This document shows, one piece after another, positions 48,533-56,261 of a stretch of 64,000 bases of DNA. The stretch's first letter is position 1. Every line of letters begins with the position of its first letter. The translations under genes were made by a program, and so were the position numbers. The stretch is taken from positions 248,001 to 312,000 of the forward strand of contig NZ_JYII01000006.1 of assembly GCF_000948415.1 (NCBI RefSeq). The letters run 5' to 3'. The notes beneath the pieces are model-generated. The model searched no databases and was not told where the DNA came from. It saw nothing but the letters and a program-made list of their open reading frames with translations. Source of the stretch: Thalassospira sp. HJ (GTDB lineage Bacteria > Pseudomonadota > Alphaproteobacteria > Rhodospirillales > Thalassospiraceae).

Positions 48533-49530
48533 TTCGCGCCCTCGGCTGTCAGATAATCCTCTGCCATTTGCAGGGTGCCTGCGGTAAAGCCCGTGCCCAT
48601 TTCCTGCGCAGTCGGTGTTTCCGGATGGCTTGCAATCCATGCTGTCAAAAGCAGGCGACGCAGCATCACAAAACTATCAAGCATGGCAGCGTCACTGGCA
48701 GAAAACGGTGCGACGGTTCGGTATCCCTCGACCCAGGCTTCTTTCAGGGCCGGGACAATCGGATCAAGTTCGATAAAGCTGATGGCAGCCGCAAAGTCGT
48801 AGCCAAACCAGCCAAAGCCACAATCATCGAAATCAATCACGCCCAGCCGGTCACCATCGACGAGAAGGTTCGCCAAACGCAGATCCGCATGGATCAGGCC
48901 ATAGCGATCATTGCCCATGCCAAAAGCTGCCAGCTTCTGATCAAGATGCACACAAAGCCGTTCCAGCAAGGCCAGGCCATCGCCATCAAGGCCGGGTGCG
49001 GCGCGCCAGTCACCCCAATGCGGGTTGGCACCAAGCGTGGTGTCAAAGGTCCAGCTTTTGCGCACGAAATTGACAGAACGCGTCCATTGCCGCGCATGAC
49101 CATGCAGGCGCGCACTGATCGCGCCAAGTTTGAAGAACCCGTCAACCAATGCCTCGTCGGCAGAGGGTTCATCGCCGCTCATGAAATCAAAGGCGACCAC
49201 ATGACGACTGACCCCGCCATGATCAAATTCGGCGACCAGTGATCCATCGTGGCGCAGGCGCGGTTTGGGGGTATCGACGATATCACTGGCACGCAGAGCA
49301 TTGATCCAGGCCAGTTCGGATTCAATTTCCGCCCGCGTGTGATAGCCCGGCCGATGCACCCGCAAGATCAGCTTCGCGCCGGTACTTGGGTCAGTTGCGA
49401 AAAAGGTCGCATTTTCCGAGACGGTCAGAAGCGACACATCGGTGTCTTCGCCCATGCCCCAACCGGGCAGGACCGATACCGCGCCCTCTTTCAGGACATC
49501 AATCATGTTGTCATCGTAAATGCCGCCCAA
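48529..49530 (-). CDS. APH/choline-kinase-like phosphotransferase (small amine kinase)
   Basis: A 333-residue aminoglycoside-phosphotransferase-fold kinase. The Brenner-type motif GLIHADLRLANLLVDGDRL holds the catalytic Asp and Asn, and VIDFDDCGFGWFGYDFA holds the metal-binding Asp. An N-terminal ATP-lobe lysine region is ATDPSTGAKLILRVHRPG. Homologues phosphorylate hydroxylysine, homoserine or choline-like amines. The start is TTG, chosen because a perfect AGGAGG lies 6 nt upstream; the ATG eight codons downstream has no good site. First gene of a coupled pair with the phospho-lyase-like enzyme. Confidence 0.85.
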   Translation of the reverse strand: MGGIYDDNMIDVLKEGAVSVLPGWGMGEDTDVSLLTVSENATFFATDPSTGAKLILRVHRPGYHTRAEIESELAWINALRASDIVDTPKPRLRHDGSLVAEFDHGGVSRHVVAFDFMSGDEPSADEALVDGFFKLGAISARLHGHARQWTRSVNFVRKSWTFDTTLGANPHWGDWRAAPGLDGDGLALLERLCVHLDQKLAAFGMGNDRYGLIHADLRLANLLVDGDRLGVIDFDDCGFGWFGYDFAAAISFIELDPIVPALKEAWVEGYRTVAPFSASDAAMLDSFVMLRRLLLTAWIASHPETPTAQEMGTGFTAGTLQMAEDYLTAEGAK

Positions 49531-49581
49531 CCGATGCCTCCTGTCGCTTTCTCATGACCGCCCGAAATCGGGTTTTCGCGC

Positions 49582-49635
49582 CATTTTGTGAATAATGCGG
49601 CACAAAATGTGTAACTTGCAACATTTTTTGTTGCA
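49582..49635. promoter_or_regulatory. Two inverted repeats in the kinase/SDR divergent region
   Basis: CATTTTGTG (49582-49590) and CACAAAATG (49601-49609) form a perfect 9-bp inverted repeat with a 10-nt spacer. TGCAACA (49617-49623) and TGTTGCA (49629-49635) form a second one with a T5 spacer. Both lie between divergent starts and look like operators for two regulators, or for one with two sites. Confidence 0.6.
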
Positions 49636-49759
49636 TCACGGAATATTTCGACCAATCATCAAGAAAACATAACGCAGCGCACAATCAGGGATCGGCAATC
49701 CGCAGCGCAGAATAAAGCTGCCAGGCGCATTGCCCCATGACTTCACGAAAGGATCGACC

Positions 49760-50539
49760 ATGCTGACTTCGATTTCAGGCAAAAGCGTCATCGTCACCGG
49801 CGGCTCCAAGGGCATTGGCAAGGGCATCGCCAAGGTATTTGCCAGCAAGGGGGCAAAGGTCATGATCGCGGCCCGCACTGAAAAGGACGCGGCAGCCACC
49901 GTCGATGAAATCAAGGCTGCCGACGGCACGGCCGACATGTTCCTGTGTGATGTTTCGGATTTTGATCAGGTCTCTGCACTGGCCGAATACACGGCCAAAA
50001 CCTTTGGCGGGATTGATATCCTGTGTGCAAATGCCGGCATCTTCCCGCAGATCAAGATGATCGACATGACGGCTGATGACTGGGATCAGGTGATGTCGAC
50101 CAACCTTAAAAGCAGCTTCCTGTGCGTAAAGGCCTGCATCCCCTATTTCAAAAAATCCGGCAAGGGTCGCGTGGTGATTACGTCCTCGATCACAGGCCCC
50201 GTGACCGGCTATCCGGGCTGGTCGCATTATGGCGCGTCAAAGGCCGGCCAGCTTGGCTTCATCAAAACCGCCGCCATGGAACTGTCGCGCTATAACACGA
50301 CGATCAATGCCGTCATGCCGGGCAATATCATGACAGAGGGCTTGGCCGATCTGGGCCAGGAATATCTCAGCTCGATGGCGAATTCGATCCCGCTCAAACG
50401 TCTGGGCAGTGTCGAGGATATCGCCAATGCCGCCCTGTTCTTTGCCTCTGATGAAGCCGCCTACATTACCGGTCAGCAGATCGTGGTCGATGGCGGCCAG
50501 ATCCTGCCGGAATCGCTTGAGGCACTCGAAGAGATTTAA
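49760..50539 (+). CDS. SDR family oxidoreductase
   Basis: A 259-residue classical short-chain dehydrogenase. The cofactor motif TGGSKGIGKG lies at 13-22, and CANAG follows. The catalytic Ser is in ITSSITG, with Tyr157 and Lys161 in YGASK. The C-terminal tail is AAYITGQQIVVDGGQILPESLE. It most resembles 3-oxoacyl-ACP-reductase-like or polyol dehydrogenases (FabG-type), and the substrate is unknown. ATG at 49760 has AAGGA about 7 nt upstream. It is divergent from the kinase/phospho-lyase pair across two palindromes, which suggests a shared pathway. A terminator follows. Confidence 0.9.
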   Translation: MLTSISGKSVIVTGGSKGIGKGIAKVFASKGAKVMIAARTEKDAAATVDEIKAADGTADMFLCDVSDFDQVSALAEYTAKTFGGIDILCANAGIFPQIKMIDMTADDWDQVMSTNLKSSFLCVKACIPYFKKSGKGRVVITSSITGPVTGYPGWSHYGASKAGQLGFIKTAAMELSRYNTTINAVMPGNIMTEGLADLGQEYLSSMANSIPLKRLGSVEDIANAALFFASDEAAYITGQQIVVDGGQILPESLEALEEI

Positions 50540-50572
50540 GCCACCACCCGGCAGAAAATCGGCACAGAAAAG

Positions 50573-50615
50573 CAAAGACCGCATCGCGTTCATCCAATGC
50601 GGTCTTTGTTGTTTT
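50573..50615 (+). terminator. Rho-independent terminator of the SDR gene
   Basis: A 12-bp perfect stem CAAAGACCGCAT / ATGCGGTCTTTG with a 12-nt loop, followed by TTGTTTTT. It also faces the end of the convergent gene at 50621. Confidence 0.85.
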
Positions 50616-50620
50616 TGCGC

Positions 50621-51154
50621 TTACGCCAAACCGTACTGGCTGCGCACGACACCGGAATTGTATCGCTCTGATGCCAGCAGGCGGGGCTTGAGCCCTCCGG
50701 CATCGCGCCCGAACAATGAAATGCCGGACCCCAGCACTTCCGGGATCGTAAAGATATCAAGCTGATCGGCAAAGCCGCCAAACAGGAACTGTGTTACCAC
50801 ACTGCCGCCGCCAACGACCCAGATGTCACCATCCCCGGCCCGGCGATCACGCAACTGATCGACCAGTTCGATGATGCTACCACCATAGGCCTCGGTATTG
50901 GCGGGCCGGTCATGGGGCAGATCACGCGATGTCAGAACGATTGTGCGGCGGGCCTCATAGGGCCAGTCGCCAAATTCCATCACCTGATCAAAGGTGTTTC
51001 GCCCGATGATCAAGGTTCCAACGGAGTCCAGAAAGTCATCAAAGCCGAACTCTGCCGGGTCATATTCCCCCAACCAGTCCACCGCACCGTTCGCGCGCGC
51101 AATGAATCCATCCAGACTGACCGCGATATAAATGCGGAACAGTTTTTTGCTCAT
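50621..51154 (-). CDS. Dihydrofolate reductase family (RibD C-terminal-like) protein
   Basis: A 177-residue protein of the DHFR/RibD-C fold (YwjB/YyaP type). Blocks: RIYIAVSLDGFIARANGAVDWL at the start, GTLIIGRNTFDQV, RRTIVLTSRDL and DIWVVGGGSVVTQFL (NADPH-binding). Family members are NADPH-dependent reductases, and the physiological substrate is rarely known. ATG at 51154 is chosen over an in-frame TTG four codons upstream. It sits between the SDR terminator and sdaA on the minus strand. Confidence 0.88.
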   Translation of the reverse strand: MSKKLFRIYIAVSLDGFIARANGAVDWLGEYDPAEFGFDDFLDSVGTLIIGRNTFDQVMEFGDWPYEARRTIVLTSRDLPHDRPANTEAYGGSIIELVDQLRDRRAGDGDIWVVGGGSVVTQFLFGGFADQLDIFTIPEVLGSGISLFGRDAGGLKPRLLASERYNSGVVRSQYGLA

Positions 51155-51316
51155 GTCTATGTCCAACCGATATTGGGGTCTTTGCCCCTATTTTTAATCG
51201 GCAAATCATAGCAAAACACCAACCGCAAGTCGCAAGAATCAAACGCAGCAAACCGGGTCATTGACACCGAATGCGTCAAAAAACCCGGTTTTCTGCCCTA
51301 TTCTTAAGAAGTGGGA

Positions 51317-52756
51317 TCAGCACTCAACCACGTTGACATTGACCGCAAGGCCGCCCTGACTGGTTTCCTTGTACTTGCTTTGCATGTCGAGTCCCGTCTG
51401 GCGCATGGTCTCGATCACCTTGTCGAGCGACACGGTATGCTGCCCGTCACCGCGGAGCGCCAGACGCGCGGCATTGATCGCCTTGACTGCACCCATGGTG
51501 TTGCGCTCGATACACGGCACCTGCACAAGCCCCCCAATCGGATCGCAGGTCAGGCCAAGGTTGTGTTCCATGCCGATCTCGGCGGCGTTTTCAACTTGCT
51601 CGGGCGTGCCGCCCAGAACCGCACACAGCGCGCCGGCCGCCATCGAACAGGCCACCCCGACCTCCCCCTGACAACCAACTTCAGCGGCCGAGATCGAGGC
51701 ACGCTTTTTATAGATCGACCCGATGGCCGCTGCGGTCAGAAGGAATTCACGGATATTGTGCTGATTGGCGTTGGCGCCGAACTTTTCGTAATAACGCAGA
51801 ACCGCCGGAATAACACCCGCGGCCCCGTTGGTCGGCGCGGTAACAACCCGCCCACCGGCCGCGTTTTCTTCATTCACGGCAAGCGCATAAAGATTAACCC
51901 AGTCAATCACGGTCAGCGGATCACGCAGGCCCGCTTCGGGCTTTCCGGTCAGTTCCTTGTAAAGGTTTGATGCCCGGCGTTTGACGTTCAGCCCACCTGG
52001 CAAAATGCCCTCGGCTTTAATGCCGCGGTCAATGCAGCTCATCATCGCGTCATGCACGCGATCGACAAAGGCGATGGTTTCTTCCGGGCTCCGCCAGCTT
52101 TGCTCGTTTTCCATCATGATTTCGGCAATGGAGCGGCCTTCGCGCTTGCAGATTTCCATGAGTTCATCGGCCGAGGAGAACGGAAATGGCAGGGTGATGT
52201 TATCACCGGAATATTCCGCACCATGATCGTCGCTGGATACAATAAAGCCACCCCCGACCGAGAAATATTCCTGGGTGTGAATTTTCATGCCATCGCGGTC
52301 AAAGGCGGTAATCCGCATGCCGTTGGGATGCTGCGGCAGGGTTTCGGTAAAATGAAACACCAGATTGGTATCGCGGTTGAACGCCACCGGATACTGGCCA
52401 TAAAGCTGCAACAGACTGGTTTCATCGATTGCGGCCACGGTCGGCACGATATCATCGGGATCAATGTTACGCGGGCGCTTGCCATTCAGGCCCATGATGA
52501 CGGCCGTATCGGTGGCGTGCCCCTTGCCGGTCAGGGCAAGTGATCCATAAAGATCCACAACCACACTGCTGGTATTTTGCAAAAGATTGCGCGCCTCAAG
52601 CTCAAGGCAGAAACGATATCCCGCGCGCATCGGACCAACCGTATGCGAACTCGATGGACCAATACCAATGGTGTAAAGGTCGACAACCGACAGGTTGACG
52701 TCATGTTGGGAATTATTTTGCGATCCCGAAGAGGGATCGGTCGCGGGAGCAGTCAT
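51317..52756 (-). CDS. sdaA: L-serine ammonia-lyase (L-serine deaminase)
   Basis: A 479-residue single-chain iron-sulfur L-serine deaminase that converts serine to pyruvate and ammonia. The beta-chain part begins [24 protein letters not shown]. The alpha-chain part holds the [4Fe-4S] cysteines in [14 protein letters not shown] and [12 protein letters not shown], plus [16 protein letters not shown] at 52756 has GGAGG 6 nt upstream. The leader carries a tandem glycine riboswitch: excess glycine, convertible to serine by GlyA, would switch on serine breakdown. The promoter spacer holds a palindrome. Confidence 0.96.
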   Translation of the reverse strand: MTAPATDPSSGSQNNSQHDVNLSVVDLYTIGIGPSSSHTVGPMRAGYRFCLELEARNLLQNTSSVVVDLYGSLALTGKGHATDTAVIMGLNGKRPRNIDPDDIVPTVAAIDETSLLQLYGQYPVAFNRDTNLVFHFTETLPQHPNGMRITAFDRDGMKIHTQEYFSVGGGFIVSSDDHGAEYSGDNITLPFPFSSADELMEICKREGRSIAEIMMENEQSWRSPEETIAFVDRVHDAMMSCIDRGIKAEGILPGGLNVKRRASNLYKELTGKPEAGLRDPLTVIDWVNLYALAVNEENAAGGRVVTAPTNGAAGVIPAVLRYYEKFGANANQHNIREFLLTAAAIGSIYKKRASISAAEVGCQGEVGVACSMAAGALCAVLGGTPEQVENAAEIGMEHNLGLTCDPIGGLVQVPCIERNTMGAVKAINAARLALRGDGQHTVSLDKVIETMRQTGLDMQSKYKETSQGGLAVNVNVVEC

Positions 52757-52814
52757 CAAGGGCCTCCTTCACGGCTCAATAAAGCGCTTGTTTTCGCGCT
52801 GTTTACGAACCGGT

Positions 52815-53054
52815 GCTTTTGCCCCCTCTGTCCCTTGACCTGAGATTATCCGTCAGTGCCCGATCAAGATCGGCCAAATGGCGTTCATCCTTCGGTGGAA
52901 ACCTTTATGCGCCTTCTCCCTGACGCTTATTGGTTTCTCTCTCCAGAGCCTCTATCCGTGACGGTCCATCTGCCTGAGAGTGTTTATGAGGCATTGCTCC
53001 TTCGGCGCCGGATATCATGCAAATCGCGCGATATCCGAACTCTCCCGTCACGGT
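52815..53054 (-). ncRNA. Tandem glycine riboswitch upstream of sdaA
   Basis: Two glycine aptamers in series on the minus strand. Aptamer 1 (about 53054-52957) has GGGAGAG, GCGCCGAAGGAGCAA and CTCTCAGGCAGA, closed by a P1 stem CCGTGACGG / CCGTCACGG (53053-53045 with 52965-52957). Aptamer 2 (about 52956-52815) has GGAGAGA, CACCGAAGGATGAAC and CTCAGGTCAAGGGACAGAGG. These are the conserved core elements of the glycine (gcvT-type) class, and the tandem arrangement is typical. It lies in the leader of the L-serine deaminase gene, a logical but less usual target than the glycine cleavage genes. The expression platform lies in the roughly 60 nt before the ATG. Confidence 0.92.
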
Positions 53055-53099
53055 GCGAAATGGCATTTCTGCCACCTCTGAGGTTCACCGTCAGATTGA

Positions 53100-53128
53100 A
53101 CACTATCTGTGTCTTTAGACACTGTCAA
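53100..53128 (-). promoter_or_regulatory. sdaA promoter with palindrome in its spacer
   Basis: On the minus strand TTGACA (53123-53128) and TAGTGT (53100-53105) are 17 nt apart. The spacer is largely the perfect palindrome GTGTCT-AA-AGACAC (53109-53122). Predicted start near 53093, upstream of the riboswitch. Confidence 0.6.
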
Positions 53129-53329
53129 AAGAACTGGTTTGCATCTGCAAAATTTTCTGTGCGGGATGCTGTTAAGCACCGGTAATCGTGCTAAATTGCC
53201 CGTGTAATTCATGTACCTGTCATGCGCGAAGGTTCGCCCACCCTGTTCGCATGGCGGGATTGATGGCGAAATATCCCCTAAGTCACCATATTTACGGGAC
53301 ATTCAGCCTTTTCCTTTATCTGTGGGGTT
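53129..53329. other. Intergenic region between sdaA promoter and gpmI
   Basis: About 200 bp between divergent transcription units. No gene is convincing. GTGGGG directly precedes the gpmI start. I see no clear promoter for gpmI. Confidence 0.4.
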
Positions 53330-54922
53330 ATGAACGTGACTGTATCGAATTCCGTAAAGCGCCCGCGCCCTGTGGTGCTGTGCATTCTGGACGGCTGGGG
53401 TTATCGCGAAGAAAGCAAGAACAACGCTGTTGCGCTTGCCAACACGCCTGTCTGGGATGACCTTTACGCCAATAATCCGACCGGGTTCCTAAAGGCCTGC
53501 GGTCTGGATGTTGGCCTGCCCGAAGGTCAGATGGGTAACTCGGAAGTCGGTCACATGAACTTGGGCGCTGGCCGCGTCGTCATGCAGGAACTGCCGAAAA
53601 TTGATGAAGCCGTCAAAACCGGCACCATCGGCGAAACCGACACCGTCAAAAAGATCATCGCCAAACTTTCCGATTCCAAGGGCGTTTGCCACATTGCAGG
53701 TCTTCTGTCCGAAGGCGGGGTACATTCCCATCAGGCGCATATGGCCGCCCTTGCCAAAATCGTTGCCGGTGCTGGTGTCCCTGTGAAAATCCACGCCTAT
53801 CTTGATGGCCGCGACACGCCGCCGAAAAGTGCCGCCAAATTCCTTGAAAAATTCCGCGCCCTTCTTGGCGATGCCAATGTTGAAATCGCAACCGTCACCG
53901 GCCGTTATTACGCGATGGATCGCGACAACCGTTGGGAACGTGTCAGCGAGGCCTATTTCGCCATGGTTCAGGGCACGAACTACGCCGATGGCCGCACCGC
54001 CGAAAGTGCCGAAGCCGCGATTGCAAATGCCTATGCATCTGATACCACCGACGAATTCGTTCTGCCGACCGTGATTGGCGACTATGCCGGTATGAAGGAT
54101 GGCGATGGTCTTCTGATGACCAATTTCCGTGCCGACCGTGCACGTGAAATTCTCGCCGCCCTCTGTGCGCCCGAATTTGACGGCTTTGATCGTGGCACCC
54201 CGGTGAAGTTCGCTGTTCAGGCCGGCATGGTCGAATATTCGTCCGAACATGCGAAATACATGGATGCGATCTATCCGCCGCAGACCCTGCCAAATATCTT
54301 TGGCGAGGTGGTTTCCAAAGCCGGCATGAAACAGCTCCGCATCGCCGAAACCGAAAAATACCCGCATGTGTCGTTCTTCTTTAACGGCGGCGAAGAACAG
54401 GTATTTGAAGGCGAAGACCGTATTCTGGTCGCATCGCCAAAGGTCGCTACCTATGACCTGCAGCCGGAAATGTCCGCACCGGAAGTGACCGAAAAGCTGG
54501 TTGCAGCCATCAAGTCGGAAAAATACGACACCATTATCCTCAACTTTGCCAACCCGGACATGGTCGGCCATAGCGGCATCCTTGAAGCGGCCATGAAGGC
54601 GGCCGAGGCGGTCGATACCTGCCTTGGCAAGGTGATTGACGCGATCAAATCGGTCGGCGGCGTTGCCTTTGTCACTGCAGATCACGGCAACTGCGAAGTG
54701 ATGGTCGATCCCGAAACCGGCGAACCACACACAGCACATACGCTTAATCTCGTTCCGACCATCCTTGTTAACGGTCCGGAAGGGGTAACATTGGAAGATG
54801 GCCGTCTGGCCGATGTCGCACCGACCCTGCTGCAATTGCTGGGCGTGCCGCAACCGGCCGAGATGACCGGAAAACCCTTGCTTAAGGGCCTGAAACAGAA
54901 TGACGCGCTTCTTGCGAGCTAA
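53330..54922 (+). CDS. gpmI: 2,3-bisphosphoglycerate-independent phosphoglycerate mutase
   Basis: A 530-residue dimanganese enzyme of the alkaline-phosphatase superfamily interconverting 3- and 2-phosphoglycerate. The first metal Asp21 is in LCILDGWGYR. The phosphoserine nucleophile is Ser71 in EGQMGNSEVGHMNLGAGR. Further metal ligands are in NFANPDMVGHSG, ADHGNCE and PHTAHT. ATG at 53330 or GTG two codons later (better spaced from GGGG) may be the start. Its 3' end overlaps the envC-like gene by 23 bp, so they are cotranscribed. Confidence 0.97.
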   Translation: MNVTVSNSVKRPRPVVLCILDGWGYREESKNNAVALANTPVWDDLYANNPTGFLKACGLDVGLPEGQMGNSEVGHMNLGAGRVVMQELPKIDEAVKTGTIGETDTVKKIIAKLSDSKGVCHIAGLLSEGGVHSHQAHMAALAKIVAGAGVPVKIHAYLDGRDTPPKSAAKFLEKFRALLGDANVEIATVTGRYYAMDRDNRWERVSEAYFAMVQGTNYADGRTAESAEAAIANAYASDTTDEFVLPTVIGDYAGMKDGDGLLMTNFRADRAREILAALCAPEFDGFDRGTPVKFAVQAGMVEYSSEHAKYMDAIYPPQTLPNIFGEVVSKAGMKQLRIAETEKYPHVSFFFNGGEEQVFEGEDRILVASPKVATYDLQPEMSAPEVTEKLVAAIKSEKYDTIILNFANPDMVGHSGILEAAMKAAEAVDTCLGKVIDAIKSVGGVAFVTADHGNCEVMVDPETGEPHTAHTLNLVPTILVNGPEGVTLEDGRLADVAPTLLQLLGVPQPAEMTGKPLLKGLKQNDALLAS

Positions 54923-56261
54923 ATCAGCTGCGAAGATCGCCCCGTTTGCCATGACCGCATTTGCGGTGCTGCTTGCAAACGGGGCAGCGCCTTCTTTTGC
55001 CCAATCGCTGCAAAAGGTTGATCAGCAACTTGATCAACTCGAAAGCCAGCTTTCCGAGCAGCAAAAACAGGAAGAGTTCCTGTCGCGCAAATCGCGCGAA
55101 CTCTGGGCCGAAGAACAAGCCCTTCAGTCCGAAGCAATTTCGGTCGCCAGACGGACCCAGCGCCTTGAAACCACGCTGACCGATCTCGAAGATCAGCTTG
55201 AAACACTTGAATCCCGTGAAAAGATTGCTGCCACCAGCCTAGAAGACAAGGCTGGGCAATATGCCCGCATCCTGATGGCCCTGCAGCGCCTTTCCACGAC
55301 ACCGCCCGAAGCCGTCATTGCCCTGCCAACATCGCCGCAGGATACCCTGCGCTCTGCCGTGTTGCTCAAGGCCGCGTTGCCCGGGGTCGAGCAACATGCG
55401 CGTGATCTGCGCAAGGAACTGGGCGAAATAGCCACCCTGCGTGACGATATCCGAGAACGCAGAAGCGACTTGGCATCGGCCACCGAAGAACTGCAGCAGG
55501 AACGCGCTTCCCTTGCCGCCTTGCTTGGTGAAAAGCGCCGTCTGCGCGCCCAAACAGAGGCCGAAGCAGAAGAAGCCGCCAAGGCCGTCAGTGCGCTCGC
55601 CGATGAGGCCAAATCACTGGGCGAGCTGTTGCGCAATCTGCAAAACCGCGCCGAAGGCCTGCCAAATCCAAGGATGCGCCCGGAAGTCCGGGTGGCTGCG
55701 CGCACCGAACCGGATGCAGATACCCTTGGCGCGACAACAATTGCCAGAAACACCCCGCCACCGCCGCCCGAAAGCAAAACCGATACGGGCAACAGCAGCA
55801 GTGGCGACGCCAACACCAGCGAAGAAGAATTCGCCGTTGGCAGTTCAATTACGCTCGCGCAAGGCAACCTCAGGATGCCTGCCAGCGGTAAAGTGGTTAC
55901 ACTTTTTGGTGAGAAATCACGCGGTCCGGACGGTTTGACCGTAAACCGATCCAAGGGAATTGAGATCAGCACGCGCGCAAATGCGCAGGTTGTCTCACCT
56001 TTTGACGGCAAAGTCGTCTTTGCCGGGCCCTTCCGCGGATACGGCCGACTCTTGATTATCGAACACGGCGAAGGATACCATAGTCTTATCGCCGGTTTTG
56101 ATCGGCTGGACAGTGTGGTAGGACAATATCTGTTGGCGGGCGAACCTGTTGGTATTATGGGTGAAACTTCGCCAAAACTATATCTGGAGATGCGCCAGGA
56201 CGGGGAAGCAATAAATCCGCTTCCATGGCTGGCCTCGAAAAACGGCAAGGTAAGTGGATGA
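54900..56261 (+). CDS. envC: EnvC-like murein hydrolase activator (degenerate M23/LytM domain)
   Basis: A 453-residue exported protein. The signal peptide (about 1-35, ending PSFAQS) is followed by a long coiled coil (about 36-235), a Pro/Ser/Thr-rich linker (about 275-305) and a C-terminal LytM/M23 domain (about 325-445). The metal-binding residues of active M23 peptidases are not in place: RSKGIEIST stands where H-x3-D is expected and YHSLIAGF where HxH is expected. It is therefore an amidase activator, as EnvC is in E. coli, acting at division. It overlaps gpmI by 23 bp and ctpA by 4 bp. Confidence 0.9.
   Translation: MTRFLRAKSAAKIAPFAMTAFAVLLANGAAPSFAQSLQKVDQQLDQLESQLSEQQKQEEFLSRKSRELWAEEQALQSEAISVARRTQRLETTLTDLEDQLETLESREKIAATSLEDKAGQYARILMALQRLSTTPPEAVIALPTSPQDTLRSAVLLKAALPGVEQHARDLRKELGEIATLRDDIRERRSDLASATEELQQERASLAALLGEKRRLRAQTEAEAEEAAKAVSALADEAKSLGELLRNLQNRAEGLPNPRMRPEVRVAARTEPDADTLGATTIARNTPPPPPESKTDTGNSSSGDANTSEEEFAVGSSITLAQGNLRMPASGKVVTLFGEKSRGPDGLTVNRSKGIEISTRANAQVVSPFDGKVVFAGPFRGYGRLLIIEHGEGYHSLIAGFDRLDSVVGQYLLAGEPVGIMGETSPKLYLEMRQDGEAINPLPWLASKNGKVSG

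Noticed and set aside
53489-54952. A long open frame of 487 codons on the minus strand
   Set aside because: It lies entirely opposite gpmI, whose motifs and catalytic residues are clear. The minus-strand product has no domain pattern and has the composition expected of a codon shadow.
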